A model generated the notes under the pieces. It was not told the DNA's origin. It did not search any database and was given only the letters and a program-made list of their open reading frames with translations. DNA of 64,000 bases, taken from contig NZ_JAIVAH010000025.1 of NCBI RefSeq assembly GCF_020171745.1, positions 62,001 to 126,000 on the forward strand, read 5' to 3'. Source of the DNA: Prescottella equi (GTDB taxonomy: Bacteria; Actinomycetota; Actinomycetes; Mycobacteriales; Mycobacteriaceae). Both the position numbers and the translations under genes were made by a program. This document shows, piece by piece, positions 18,310 to 27,740 of this stretch. The stretch's first letter is position 1; every line of letters starts with the position of its first letter.

Positions 18310-19497
18310 GTGGACAACCCGACACCCCTCCCGCGACACCTGCGGTCCGCCCGCGCCGCGATCTTCGGCGTGTTCGGCATCAACGGGTTCCTGCTCGCTA
18401 TGTGGGTGGTCCAGATCCCGGCCATCAAGACCCGAACCGACATCTCGCATTCGACGCTCGGCTCGCTGCTCCTGCTGCTCGCGGTGGGCGCGATCGCCGG
18501 CATGCAGTTGTCGGGGCCGCTCGCCGACCGGTACGGCAGTCGGCTGCTGGTCGCACTGAGCGGGACGCTGCTGTCGGTCGCGGCGATCGGCCCGGGTCTG
18601 GCGTCCACCGCGTGGCAGCTGGGCCTGGCGCTCATGGTGTTCGGGTTCGGCAACGGCGCGCTGGACGTGTCGATGAATTCGCAGGCGGTCCTCACCGAAC
18701 GTGAGTACGGCCGCCCGATCATGTCGGCGTTCCACGGCATGTTCTCGATCGGCGGCGTCGCCGGTTCGCTCGTCGGGGCGGTGACGATCGAGGCGGGCTG
18801 GTCTCCGGCCGTCACGCTGGGCGCGGCGTCCGTCCTGGGGGTCGCGGTGATCGCGCTGTGCACCACCCGGCTGCTGCCACCGTCGGCGCATCCGCGGCCC
18901 GAACCCCACGAGCAGCGGACGAAGGCCCGGTACTCACCGCGGGTGCTGGCGCTCGGTGCGGTGGCGTTCGCGCTGATGCTCGCCGAGGGGGTCGCGAACG
19001 ACTGGTCCACGCTGCAGGTCAAGGAACACCTGGAGGTCCCGGAGTCGGTCGCGGCGCTCGCGTTCGGGGCGTTCTCGCTGACGATGACGGTGGGCCGGTT
19101 CACCGCGGACCGGGTCAGTTCCGCGCTCGGACCGGTCGCGGTGGTCCGCTACGGGACGCTGATCGCGGCGGCCGGAATGGCAACGGTGGTCGTCTCGCCG
19201 TGGCTGCCGACCACGCTGCTCGGGTGGGCGCTGTTCGGGCTAGGGCTGTCCGGCTGTGTGCCGCAGATCTTCACCTCGGCCGGGAACCTCGGCACCGGCT
19301 CGGCCGGCGCGAACATGTCCCGCGTCGTGGGCATGGGCTACATCGGCTTCCTCGCCGGGCCGGCCACCATCGGCTGGCTCACGCAGCTCGTGCCGCTCAC
19401 GATCGCGATGGTGGTGCCGCTGGCGTGCGTGCTGGTCGCATCCCGCTTCGCCGGGATCGTGGGACGGCCGGCGACGCGGACCGTCACCGTCGGCTGA
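18310..19497 (+). CDS. MFS transporter (12-TMS)
   Basis: 395 aa, GTG start. Hydrophobic segments fit 12 transmembrane helices. The cytoplasmic loop after helix 2 has GPLADRYGSRLL (motif A variant), and the stretch YGRPIMSAFHGMFSIGG after helix 4 is typical of a group of small MFS permeases related to sugar and drug transporters. It lies 34 bases after the E2 gene, so it may be part of the same transcript. Substrate unknown. Confidence 0.88.
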   Translation: MDNPTPLPRHLRSARAAIFGVFGINGFLLAMWVVQIPAIKTRTDISHSTLGSLLLLLAVGAIAGMQLSGPLADRYGSRLLVALSGTLLSVAAIGPGLASTAWQLGLALMVFGFGNGALDVSMNSQAVLTEREYGRPIMSAFHGMFSIGGVAGSLVGAVTIEAGWSPAVTLGAASVLGVAVIALCTTRLLPPSAHPRPEPHEQRTKARYSPRVLALGAVAFALMLAEGVANDWSTLQVKEHLEVPESVAALAFGAFSLTMTVGRFTADRVSSALGPVAVVRYGTLIAAAGMATVVVSPWLPTTLLGWALFGLGLSGCVPQIFTSAGNLGTGSAGANMSRVVGMGYIGFLAGPATIGWLTQLVPLTIAMVVPLACVLVASRFAGIVGRPATRTVTVG

Positions 19498-19504
19498 AAC
19501 GGCG

Positions 19505-19547
19505 GAAGGGTCCCTTCACCCGCGGGGAGCGTGTGAAGGGACCCTTC
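19505..19547. terminator. Bidirectional terminator between converging genes
   Basis: A perfect 15-bp inverted repeat (19505-19519 GAAGGGTCCCTTCAC, 19533-19547 its complement) with a 13-base loop, starting 7 bases after the MFS stop and 67 bases before the pntB stop. Each arm also contains a near-palindrome (GAAGGGTCCCTTC), so cruciform variants are possible. There is no clear T-tract, as is common in high-GC actinobacteria. Confidence 0.85.
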
Positions 19548-19613
19548 GTCTGACGGGCGGAGGGGGATTCGTCCGCCAGTTGCCGTCTTCGTATTCCGTG
19601 GTGCGCCGAGGAC

Positions 19614-21044
19614 CTACAGGGCCTTGAGCTCCTCGGTGACCTCGGAAACCATCTTCTTGGCATCGCCGAACAGCATGGACGTGCCGTCCGCGGTGAACAG
19701 CGGGTTGTCGATACCGGCGTAGCCCGACGACATCGAGCGCTTGAGCACGATGACCGACTTGGACTGGTCGACGTTGAGGATCGGCATGCCGTAGATCGGC
19801 GAGCTCGAATCGTTGCGCGCGGCCGGGTTGGTGACGTCGTTGGCGCCGATGACGACGGTGACATCGGTGCGCGAGAACTCGCCGTTGATGTCGTCCATCT
19901 CCTTCATCGCGTCGTACGCGACGTCGGCCTCGGCGAGCAGGACGTTCATGTGACCGGGCATGCGGCCGGCGACCGGGTGGATCGCGTACTTGACCTCGAC
20001 GCCCTTCTCCTCGAGCAGGGCCGCCATCTCCTTGACCGCGTGCTGGGCCTGCGCGACGGCGAGACCGTAGCCGGGGACGACGATGACCTGGTTGGCGTAC
20101 GCCATCTGGATCGCCGCATCCGACGCGGAGGTGGCCTTGACGGTGCCGCCGGCCGCGCTGGTACCGGCACCGCCGGCGTCACCGCCGCCGAAGGAGCCGA
20201 AGATGATCGCGGGGATCGAGCGGTTCATGGCCTTGGCCATGAGGTTGGTCAGGATCGAGCCGGACGCGCCGACGATCATGCCGGCGACGATCATCGCCTG
20301 GTTGTTGAGCGCGAGACCCGCGGCCGCGGCCGACAGACCGGTGAGCGCGTTGAGCAGCGAGATGACGACGGGCATGTCGGCGCCGCCGATCGGCAGCACC
20401 ACGAACAGACCCATGACACCGGCCGCGATCAGCAGGCCGACGATCCAGATCGCCGACGTCGGATCGTTGGCCGGGTCGGCCTGGATGCCGATGTAGATCG
20501 CGATGCCGACCGAGACGACCGCGAGGATCATGTTCGCCAGCTGGAACGCCTTCGCCGAGGCGACGACCTTCTTCTCGAAGTTCTTGTTGAACAGTTCCTG
20601 CAGCTTCGCGAACGCCACCAGCGAGCCCCAGAACGAGACCGAACCGATGATCGCGGCGAACAGCGAGCCGACGATGAACGGCACCGACGGCACCGTCTCG
20701 ACGGTGGTGAAGCCGTCCGAGTTGAGGAACTCGGCCCACGCGATGAGCGCGACCGTGCCACCGCCGACGCCGTTGAACAGCGCGACGAGCTGCGGCATCG
20801 CCGTCATCTTCGTGCGCAGGGCCGGCGGGACGCCGAGGATGATGCCGACCGCCAGGCCGCCGATGATCAGGCCCCAGTGGTCGGTGTCGCGGATGTCGAT
20901 CAGGACCGCGACGACCGCGATCAGCATGCCGACCGCAGCGATGTAGTTGCCGCGGACCGCGGTCTTCGGGCCGGTCAGACCCGAGAGACCGTAGATGAAC
21001 ATCGCAAACGCGACGATGTAGAGGATCGTGACGAGGTAGCTCAT
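19614..21044 (-). CDS. pntB: NAD(P) transhydrogenase, beta subunit
   Basis: 476 aa. The first about 270 residues are hydrophobic (roughly 9 helices) and form most of the proton channel; the C-terminal domain (dIII) binds NADP(H), with VPGYGLAVAQAQH and KRSMSSGYAGIDNPLF near the end. With PntAa and PntAb it uses the proton gradient to reduce NADP+ with NADH at the cytoplasmic membrane. Its ATG overlaps the pntAb stop by one base. Last gene of the pntAa-pntAb-pntB operon, ending at the shared terminator. Confidence 0.96.
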   Translation of the reverse strand: MSYLVTILYIVAFAMFIYGLSGLTGPKTAVRGNYIAAVGMLIAVVAVLIDIRDTDHWGLIIGGLAVGIILGVPPALRTKMTAMPQLVALFNGVGGGTVALIAWAEFLNSDGFTTVETVPSVPFIVGSLFAAIIGSVSFWGSLVAFAKLQELFNKNFEKKVVASAKAFQLANMILAVVSVGIAIYIGIQADPANDPTSAIWIVGLLIAAGVMGLFVVLPIGGADMPVVISLLNALTGLSAAAAGLALNNQAMIVAGMIVGASGSILTNLMAKAMNRSIPAIIFGSFGGGDAGGAGTSAAGGTVKATSASDAAIQMAYANQVIVVPGYGLAVAQAQHAVKEMAALLEEKGVEVKYAIHPVAGRMPGHMNVLLAEADVAYDAMKEMDDINGEFSRTDVTVVIGANDVTNPAARNDSSSPIYGMPILNVDQSKSVIVLKRSMSSGYAGIDNPLFTADGTSMLFGDAKKMVSEVTEELKAL

Positions 21045-21376
21045 CAGGCGTCAGCCCCCTTCTTCTCAGCTGCCTTGGGGGCGTCCTTCTTGGGCTTGAA
21101 CATCGCGAGCATGCGGTCGGTGACCACGAAACCGCCGACGACGTTCAGGGTGCCGAACACGAGCGCGACGAACAGGATGATCCTGATCGACCACGGCGCG
21201 TCCGCCGGCAGGTGACCGAGCACGACCAGCGCACCCAGCACGACGATGCCGTGGATGGCGTTGGTGCCCGACATCAGCGGCGTGTGCAGCGTGTTCGGCA
21301 CCTTCGAGATGACAGCGAAGCCCACGAACCCGGCCAGGACCAGGATCGCGATGTTCGCCAGAAGTTCGGTGTACAT
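21044..21376 (-). CDS. pntAb: NAD(P) transhydrogenase, alpha subunit part 2 (membrane)
   Basis: 110 aa with three predicted membrane helices (about 6-24, 38-56, 66-86), followed by a Lys/Ala-rich tail KPKKDAPKAAEKKGADA. It corresponds to the membrane part of the E. coli PntA C-terminus, which in actinobacteria is a separate gene. Its ATG directly follows the pntAa stop and it overlaps pntB by one base. Confidence 0.95.
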   Translation of the reverse strand: MYTELLANIAILVLAGFVGFAVISKVPNTLHTPLMSGTNAIHGIVVLGALVVLGHLPADAPWSIRIILFVALVFGTLNVVGGFVVTDRMLAMFKPKKDAPKAAEKKGADA

Positions 21377-22492
21377 CTAGGGGGTCTCCTTCGATCCGGT
21401 CACGCACGCACCGGCGAGGATCTCGTCCGAGAAGTCCGGCGCCAGCGCGCCGTTCTCGTCGAGCATCAACTCGATCAGCGCCGAGACGTTCTTCGAGTAC
21501 AGCTCCGAGGCGTGCTCGGGCATCGTCGCCGGAAGGTTCAGCGGCGAGCAGATCGTGACGCCGTGCTTGACGGCGGTCCGGCCGGGCTCGGTGAGCTCGC
21601 AGTTGCCACCGGTCTCACCGGCCAGGTCGACGATCACGCTGCCGGGCTTCATGCCCTCGACGGCAGCGGCGGTCACCAGACGCGGCGCGGGACGTCCCGG
21701 CACCAGCGCGGTGGTGATGACGACGTCGAAGCCCTTGATGGCGTCCTCGAGTGCCTGCTGCTGCTGCGCACGCTCGGCGTCGGTCAGCTCACGGGCGTAA
21801 CCGCCCTCGCCGGCCGCGTCGATGCCGAGATCGAGCCACTGCGCACCGACCGAGCGGACCTGATCGGCCACCTCGGGGCGCACGTCGTAGCCCGTGGTGC
21901 GGCCACCGAGACGCTTGGCCGTGGCCAGCGCCTGCAGACCCGCGACACCCACGCCGAGGACGAGGACGGTTGCGGGCTTCACGGTGCCGGCCGCGGTGGT
22001 CAGCATCGGGAAGAACCGGGTGGACTCCGACGCGGCGACGAGGACGGCCTTGTAGCCGGCGACGTTGGCCTGCGACGACAGCGCGTCCATGACCTGGGCG
22101 CGAGAGATACGCGGGATCGCCTCGACGGCGAACGCGCTCACACCGGCCGCGGACAGCGCACCGATCTGGTTGTCGGCGTTGCGCGGCGCGAGGAAGCCGA
22201 TCAGCGTCTGCCCCGAGCGGAGCCTGCCGACCTCGTCGTCCGACGGCGGTGCGACCTTGACGACGACGTCGGACGTCCACGCGTCACCGATGGTGGCGCC
22301 GGCCTCCTTGTACAGCTCGTCCGGAATCAGGGCGCCCAGTCCGGCGCCGGGCTCGACGACGACGTCGACCCCCTTGGCGGCCAGCGACGCCACGACCTTC
22401 GGCACCAGAGCGACCCGTCGCTCGCCGTCGCTCGTCTCCCGAACGACACCGACCGATGGGCGCACCTGTGCCGCGCTCTTCGATGTATCCAA
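21377..22492 (-). CDS. pntAa: NAD(P) transhydrogenase, alpha subunit part 1 (NAD-binding)
   Basis: 371 aa soluble domain I, binding NAD(H). The alanine-dehydrogenase-like opening SVGVVRETSDGERRVALVPK and the Rossmann motif VLVLGVGVAGLQA with RRLGGR-like following region are clear. The start codon is TTG at 22492 (TTG GAT ACA), preceded at good spacing by CAGGAAG; no ATG fits. First gene of the pnt operon, with a CRP-type site about 200 bases upstream. Confidence 0.95.
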   Translation of the reverse strand: MDTSKSAAQVRPSVGVVRETSDGERRVALVPKVVASLAAKGVDVVVEPGAGLGALIPDELYKEAGATIGDAWTSDVVVKVAPPSDDEVGRLRSGQTLIGFLAPRNADNQIGALSAAGVSAFAVEAIPRISRAQVMDALSSQANVAGYKAVLVAASESTRFFPMLTTAAGTVKPATVLVLGVGVAGLQALATAKRLGGRTTGYDVRPEVADQVRSVGAQWLDLGIDAAGEGGYARELTDAERAQQQQALEDAIKGFDVVITTALVPGRPAPRLVTAAAVEGMKPGSVIVDLAGETGGNCELTEPGRTAVKHGVTICSPLNLPATMPEHASELYSKNVSALIELMLDENGALAPDFSDEILAGACVTGSKETP

Positions 22493-22690
22493 TGTTTCGA
22501 CTTCCTGCGGTAGATGGTGTGCCGGCCGCGACGGGCGGCAACTATCGAGCGATCGACGGACGATGACCCGAACGATGCAAGTGGTCCACGATGGTAAGCA
22601 GAACTACCGTGAGCAAGGAAACACACGCAAGTCGGCGAGAGTGTCTGAATCGAGTCCGAACAGAGGTATACCACTGTAAGAGACACTTTT

Positions 22691-22706
22691 TGTGATACAG
22701 CTCACT
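22691..22706. promoter_or_regulatory. CRP/GlxR-type binding site
   Basis: TGTGATACAGCTCACT matches the actinobacterial CRP/GlxR consensus TGTGA-N6-TCACA in all but the last base. It lies 56 bases before the DUF488 ATG and about 200 bases before pntAa, in the divergent intergenic region. Either promoter could be controlled by cAMP. Confidence 0.6.
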
Positions 22707-22761
22707 ATTTCACATGGACGTAACTTACCGTTCGAATAGGCCCACGAAACGGAGATGGCAG

Positions 22762-23136
22762 ATGCCCACGAGAACCGTCGACATCGAACGTGTGTACGAC
22801 CATCCGGGTGCAGAGGCGGGCTTTCGCGTCTTCGTGGACAAGCTGTGGCCGCGCGGATTGCGCAAGGATTCGTTCCATTACGACGACTGGGCGAAGGATC
22901 TCGCGCCGTCGACGGAGCTGCGCCGGTGGTACAGCCACGACATAGCAGAGTTCGGCGAGTTTCGCTCCCGCTATCTCACGGAGCTGGAATCCGCGGAGGG
23001 ACGAAGCGCCGTCGAGCGCGTACTGGCCCTCGCGGGACACCGCCCCCTGGTCCTGCTCACCGCGACCAAGGACCTCGACCACAGTCACGCCGCCGTCCTG
23101 CGCGAACACTTCCGAGATCTCGAGATTCCGAGCTGA
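22762..23136 (+). CDS. DUF488 family protein
   Basis: 124 aa. The run KLWPRGLRKDSFHYDDWAKDLAPS and the spacing to FRSRYLTEL are characteristic of DUF488 proteins, small soluble proteins of unknown function found across bacteria. CGGAGATGG precedes ATG 22762. It is divergent from the transhydrogenase operon and has a CRP-like site just upstream, so it may respond to carbon or redox status. It ends 3 bases before the converging acyl-CoA synthetase. Confidence 0.9.
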   Translation: MPTRTVDIERVYDHPGAEAGFRVFVDKLWPRGLRKDSFHYDDWAKDLAPSTELRRWYSHDIAEFGEFRSRYLTELESAEGRSAVERVLALAGHRPLVLLTATKDLDHSHAAVLREHFRDLEIPS

Positions 23137-23139
23137 TCC

Positions 23140-24678
23140 TCACGCGGGCACGTACCCGGCACGCAGGGTGTGCTTGACGAGTTTGCCGGTGGGGGTGCGT
23201 GGCAGTTCGGCGACGAAGTCGATCGACCTGGGCGCCTTGTAGTGCGCGACGCGCTCGCGGACGTAATCGAGCAGTTCGCGTTCCACGTCTGCGTTGCCGG
23301 TCACACCGTCCACCAGCTGGACGATCGCCTTGACCTCTTCACCCATCTCGTCGTGCGGCACCCCGATGACCGCGACGTCGTACACCTTCGGGTGCAGCGT
23401 GAGGACGTTCTCCGATTCCTGCGGATAGATGTTGACGCCGCCGGAGATGATGGTGAACGCCGCACGATCGGTGAGATAGAGGAAGCGGTCGTCGTCGATA
23501 TGGCCGATGTCGCCGCTGGTGGTCCAGGTCGGATGGTCGGGGTGCTGCGCGGACGCGGTCTTGACGGGATCGTTGTGGTACTCGAACGGCAGCTGATCGC
23601 GCTCCCAGTACACGGTGCCGGTCTCCCCCGTCGGCAGCTCGCGCCCCGCCTCGTCGCAGATGTGCACGATGCCGAGAACCCCGTCGCGCCCCACCGACCC
23701 GGGATGGGCCAGTGCCTGGGCACTGTCGATGAACGTCGCCCCGGAACCCTCCGTCGACGCGTAGTACTCGTGGATCACCGGACCCCACCAGTCGATCATC
23801 GCGCGTTTGACCTCGACCGGGCACGGGGCCGCGGCGTGGACCGCGACGCGCATGCTGGACACGTCGTAGCGGTCGCGGACCTCGTTGGGCAGCTTGAGCA
23901 TTCGCACGAACATTGTCGGCACCCACTGGCTGTGTGTGACCCGGTGGCGTTCGATCAGTTCGAGCGCCTCGGTGGCGTCGAACCGGTCCATCACGATCAC
24001 GGTCCCGCCGACGGAGTTGATCGTGCCGCAAAACCTCAGCGGCGCAGCGTGATACAGCGGCGCCGGGCAGAGATAGACGGTGTCGGCGTCGAATCCGTAC
24101 ATCGGTGCGAAGACCGCGGTGTACGGATCGACGGTCTGGTGCACCTGCCCCTCCGGCAGCTTCGGCTTGATGCCCTTGGGCCGGCCGGTGGTGCCCGACG
24201 AATACAACATGTCCTGCCCGCGCGGCTGGGATGCCAGCGGTTCGTCCGACTGCCGCGCGAGCACGGCGTCGTAGTAGTCGTAGCCGTCGACCGCTCCCCC
24301 GAACACCAATCGGTGTCGTACCTTCGGCAGCTCGGCGCGATCGGCCGGGAGGGTCGCGGCGGCGTCCGCCGAGACGACCAGTACCGACGCCTCGCAATCG
24401 TCGACCACGTACGCCGCCTCCGCCGGGGTGAGGTGCCAGTTGACGGCGGTGATGTAAAGCCCGGATCGCAGCGCCGCCCAGTACACCTCGAGCACCCGCA
24501 GATCGTTGCCCGCAACCACCGCGATGTGGTCACCGGGCCGCATCCCGACCGAGTGCAGGTAGCGGGCCAGCCGCAGCGACCGGTCGTCGAGCTGCCGGTA
24601 GGTGAGCTGTTCGCCCGTGGCGGGCCGGATGACCGCCGGCTTGTCGGGGGTGGTGGAGACGAAGTTTCCCGGAAACAC
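23140..24678 (-). CDS. Acyl-CoA synthetase (FadD4-like)
   Basis: 512 aa ANL-superfamily adenylating enzyme: ATP-dependent activation of a carboxylic acid to its CoA thioester. Signature motifs are SSGTTGRPKG (A3, P-loop-like) near residue 170, YYASTEG (A5), and TSGDIGHIDDD (A7); the C-terminal Lys of A10 lies in PRTPTGKLVKH. The start is GTG 24678 with GAGGAG 7 bases upstream. Close relatives are named fadD4 in mycobacteria; the acid substrate is not known. Confidence 0.9.
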   Translation of the reverse strand: MFPGNFVSTTPDKPAVIRPATGEQLTYRQLDDRSLRLARYLHSVGMRPGDHIAVVAGNDLRVLEVYWAALRSGLYITAVNWHLTPAEAAYVVDDCEASVLVVSADAAATLPADRAELPKVRHRLVFGGAVDGYDYYDAVLARQSDEPLASQPRGQDMLYSSGTTGRPKGIKPKLPEGQVHQTVDPYTAVFAPMYGFDADTVYLCPAPLYHAAPLRFCGTINSVGGTVIVMDRFDATEALELIERHRVTHSQWVPTMFVRMLKLPNEVRDRYDVSSMRVAVHAAAPCPVEVKRAMIDWWGPVIHEYYASTEGSGATFIDSAQALAHPGSVGRDGVLGIVHICDEAGRELPTGETGTVYWERDQLPFEYHNDPVKTASAQHPDHPTWTTSGDIGHIDDDRFLYLTDRAAFTIISGGVNIYPQESENVLTLHPKVYDVAVIGVPHDEMGEEVKAIVQLVDGVTGNADVERELLDYVRERVAHYKAPRSIDFVAELPRTPTGKLVKHTLRAGYVPA

Positions 24679-24846
24679 GGCAGCTCCTCATGTGAACGGT
24701 GATTCGCACGATCGGTCTGCGTCGATGGTCCACCTCCGGTCGCGTCCGCGGGGCGATTTCGACCGAATCGTTCGAAAGACCGACCTCGCGCCACGTTTGC
24801 GGTCCGAGTCGTCGCCCCGGGCGGCGATCGGTCATAGAGTGGCAGG

Positions 24847-25572
24847 GTGAGCACGGACGCGAGCGCCGAGCCGATCACGTCGGTCGATTTCCACTTCGAC
24901 CCGATGTGCCCGTTCGCGTTCCACGCGTCGCGGTGGATCCGGCACGTGCGCGCCGAGACCGCGATCGACATCTCGTGGCGCTTCTTCAGCCTCGAGGAGA
25001 TCAACCGCCGAGACGATCAGAAGCACCCGTGGGAGCGCGAGTGGTCCTACGGGTGGTCGCTCATGCGGATCGGCGCACTGCTGCGCCGCGAGAGCATGGA
25101 TCTGCTGGACCGCTGGTACTTCGCGACCGGTCATCTGCTGCACGTCGACGGCGGCAAACCGCACGACCCGGTGGTCGCCCGCGGCCTGCTCGAGCGGTTG
25201 GGCCTCGATCCGGCGCTGCTCGACGCGGCCCTCGCCGATCCCACGACGCACGACGACGTCCGCGCGGACCACGATCGAGTTGTCGCGGCGGGCGGGTTCG
25301 GCGTGCCGACGCTGTTCGTCCAGGGCACGGCGTTCTTCGGCCCGGTGCTGATCGACCCACCGGAGGGCGCGGCGGCGGTGCGACTGTGGAACACGGTGAC
25401 CGAACTGCTGGAGTTCCCGCACGTCTACGAGATCCAGCGGATCAAGGGCGCGTCGGACGCCGCGGACATCGGACGCGCGCTGGAACCGTACGTGCGGGGC
25501 CGCGACTGGCAGAGTGTCGACCGAGGCGAGGTCGTCGACCTCCCCGTGGCGGAAACGGAGAGTGACAGATGA
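24847..25572 (+). CDS. DsbA-family oxidoreductase-like protein
   Basis: 241 aa, GTG start. Thioredoxin fold of the DsbA/HCCA-isomerase group: the N-terminal strand leads to [12 protein letters not shown], where the CxxC of true oxidoreductases is reduced to a single Cys (C-P-F-A), and the cis-Pro loop is [10 protein letters not shown]. Such proteins often act as glutathione- or mycothiol-dependent isomerases. The stop overlaps the ATG of the mycothiol-dependent enzyme downstream, which favours a joint thiol-linked function. Confidence 0.87.
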   Translation: MSTDASAEPITSVDFHFDPMCPFAFHASRWIRHVRAETAIDISWRFFSLEEINRRDDQKHPWEREWSYGWSLMRIGALLRRESMDLLDRWYFATGHLLHVDGGKPHDPVVARGLLERLGLDPALLDAALADPTTHDDVRADHDRVVAAGGFGVPTLFVQGTAFFGPVLIDPPEGAAAVRLWNTVTELLEFPHVYEIQRIKGASDAADIGRALEPYVRGRDWQSVDRGEVVDLPVAETESDR

Positions 25573-26390
25573 GCGAGTTCCCCCAGGGCATCCTGGTCGA
25601 CGCCCTGTCCGAGCAGTGGGCCGTGCTCGACGACGTGCTCTCCACCGTCGAGGGCGACGCCTGGCTGACCCCGACCGCGCTGCCCGGCTGGACGGTGCGC
25701 GACGTCGTCTCGCACATCATCGGCACCGAGTCGATGCTCTCGGGTCTGAAGCCGCCGGCGACCGCGATCGACGTCCACGGACTCGCCCACGTGCGCAACG
25801 AGATCGGCGCGCTCAACGAGCAGTGGGTGGAGGGACTGCGAGCCCACACCGGAGCACAGATCCTCGCGATGTTCCGGGAGATCACCTCCAGCCGGCTCGA
25901 GGTGCTCGGCGACATGAACCAGGACGATTTCGACGCGACCGCGGTCACCCCCGCCGGGCCGGCGACGTACGGCCGGTTCATGCGGATCCGGCTGTTCGAC
26001 TGCTGGATCCACGAGCACGACATCCGCGATGCGCTGGGCGGCCCCGCGAGCGACGAGGGCGGCTCGCGCGGCAACCTCGCGTTCCAGGAGATCGAGGGGG
26101 CGCTCGGCTTCATCGTCGGCAAGCTGGGCCACGCACCCGACGGCTCCCGGGTGACGTTCGAGCTGTCCGGTCCGCTGGCCCGCACGATGCACGTCGAGGT
26201 CGACGGCCGGGCGGTAGTCGTACCCGAGTTGTCGGGGCCGGCCACGTCGACGATCGCGATGGACTCGCGCCTGTTCACCCGGCTGGCATGCGGGCGGACC
26301 ACCGCCGCGGACCACGTGTCGGAGTTCGAACTGAGCGGCGACACCGAGGTGGGGCGACGGCTCCTCGACCACCTCGCCTACACGATCTGA
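25569..26390 (+). CDS. Mycothiol-dependent maleylpyruvate isomerase-family protein
   Basis: 273 aa. The N-terminal DinB-like four-helix domain has [20 protein letters not shown], including a His that binds metal in family members; further metal ligands lie in [11 protein letters not shown]. The C-terminal domain is the MDMPI/SCP2-like cap. The family couples mycothiol to small electrophiles in actinobacteria. ATGA overlap with the DsbA-like gene and a 6-base gap to the peptidase-E gene suggest one operon. Confidence 0.88.
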   Translation: MSEFPQGILVDALSEQWAVLDDVLSTVEGDAWLTPTALPGWTVRDVVSHIIGTESMLSGLKPPATAIDVHGLAHVRNEIGALNEQWVEGLRAHTGAQILAMFREITSSRLEVLGDMNQDDFDATAVTPAGPATYGRFMRIRLFDCWIHEHDIRDALGGPASDEGGSRGNLAFQEIEGALGFIVGKLGHAPDGSRVTFELSGPLARTMHVEVDGRAVVVPELSGPATSTIAMDSRLFTRLACGRTTAADHVSEFELSGDTEVGRRLLDHLAYTI

Positions 26391-26396
26391 CGTCGG

Positions 26397-27056
26397 GTGC
26401 GCCTATTCCTGTCGTCGTATCGTTTCGGCACGCACGTGGACCGGTTCGTGGACCTCGCGGGCGGTCCGGGGCCGATCGCGGTGATCGCGAACGCCGCGGA
26501 CGCGTGGCCCGCCCGGGCGCGGGAGTCCGCGGTCGTCAGCGACGTCGTTCCGCTGCGGCGGCTCGGGTTCGCCCCGGCCGAGGTGGATCTGCGCGACTAC
26601 GTCGGCGCCCCGGAACGGCTGGCGGCCACGCTGTCGGGATTCCGATCGGTGTGGGTGCGCGGCGGCAACACGTTCGTCCTGCGCGCGCAGCTGGCGCGCA
26701 GCGGCGGCGACGTGGTGCTGGGCACGGCGGTCCGCGACGGGCGGCTGACCTACGCGGGGTACAGCGCCGGGGCGTGCGTCATGGCGCCGTCACTGGTCGG
26801 GATCGACAGCGCCGACGATCCGGGTGAGGTGGAGCCCGTGTGCGGCGTCCAACCACGTTGGGACGGGCTGGGGTTCGTGGACTTCTCGATCGTCCCGCAT
26901 TGCGAGCGGGACACCGACGGGTCCGTGGATACGACGAACCCCGGCAGCGAGGCGGCCCGAATGGTCGAGGCCTGCAGTGCTGCCGGGGTTCGGTATCGAA
27001 TGCTGACGGACGATCAGGCGATCGTCGTGGACGCCGGCGCCACCGCGGTGCTGTAA
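26397..27056 (+). CDS. Type 1 glutamine amidotransferase-like protein / peptidase E (S51)
   Basis: 219 aa, GTG start. The nucleophile elbow YAGYSAGACVM carries the catalytic Ser of S51 peptidases, and the His is in SIVPHCERD. Peptidase E removes N-terminal Asp from dipeptides; the fold also includes cyanophycinase. The N-terminal phrase LFLSSYRFGTH matches the group. Overlaps the converging hypothetical gene by 43 bases. Confidence 0.87.
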   Translation: MRLFLSSYRFGTHVDRFVDLAGGPGPIAVIANAADAWPARARESAVVSDVVPLRRLGFAPAEVDLRDYVGAPERLAATLSGFRSVWVRGGNTFVLRAQLARSGGDVVLGTAVRDGRLTYAGYSAGACVMAPSLVGIDSADDPGEVEPVCGVQPRWDGLGFVDFSIVPHCERDTDGSVDTTNPGSEAARMVEACSAAGVRYRMLTDDQAIVVDAGATAVL

Positions 27057-27385
27057 CCACCGACGGCCACCAGCTCGCGGCGCTCGGCCGGCGACTCGAT
27101 GCGGTCCAGGGCGGCCCACGTCGTCTCGCAACGCTTGACGGTCATTTCGTCGGCCTCGGAGAGCAGGGTGTCGAGCAGCGACTTGGGATCGTGACGCCAA
27201 CCGGCATCGACGCGCGCAACCTGCGCGTTGGTGAACAGACCCGACCCGGCGACCGCGCCGACCCACTCGCGGACGTCGCCGCGATGGATGCGCTCGAGCG
27301 AGTCGAGGTCGACACCGCCGTCCATGAATTCGTACGCAAACATGGCCGCGATGTAGTTCTCGATGCAGTTCGACGAAGCGCTCAC
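27014..27385 (-). CDS. Conserved hypothetical protein
   Basis: 123 aa soluble protein, unknown family, with amphipathic helices (NCIENYIAAMFAYEFMDGG; LDTLLSEADEMTVKRCETTW). GTG 27385 is the probable start, with AAAGGGG about 10 bases upstream; the longer frame to 27472 lacks such a site. Its 3' end overlaps the peptidase-E gene on the opposite strand, which is unusual but possible for convergent genes. Confidence 0.6.
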   Translation of the reverse strand: MSASSNCIENYIAAMFAYEFMDGGVDLDSLERIHRGDVREWVGAVAGSGLFTNAQVARVDAGWRHDPKSLLDTLLSEADEMTVKRCETTWAALDRIESPAERRELVAVGGYSTAVAPASTTIA

Positions 27386-27680
27386 GACTCCGCGCCCCTT
27401 TCTCCCCGACGGCCCGATCTCGCACTGGCGGACATCACGATCCGGGCGACGAGAATGTAGATGTTGTGTCATCGCGTAACGCTTCGATAGCGCCGGGCGA
27501 TTGAGATCGACGCTAACGTGACGAATGACTGGGGCGTTACTGTTTGATCATCACGATTAGATAACGAAACCTGCCGTTCACACACAGGCGGATTTTCTCG
27601 AAACTCGAGGGTGAGAATTCGGGTGAAGTCCACACCTAGCACCCCAAATATGCACTTTGTGCTGGTAACCTCCGCTCGCA
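27386..27680. other. Intergenic, moderately AT-rich
   Basis: Presumed promoter region of the hypothetical gene at 27014-27385. No further gene seen. Contains A+T-rich patches around 27540-27600. Confidence 0.5.
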
Positions 27681-27728
27681 CCGACGGCAGCGCCGACGAC
27701 CGGGGAAGGCCGTCGGCGCTGCGGTCGG
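27681..27728 (-). terminator. Stem-loop terminator of fmdA
   Basis: Two 20-base arms (27681-27700 and 27709-27728), complementary except at two positions, with an 8-base loop. It begins 12 bases past the fmdA stop. Strong GC-rich hairpin without a T-tract. Confidence 0.75.
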
Positions 27729-27740
27729 TAAATGAATGCG

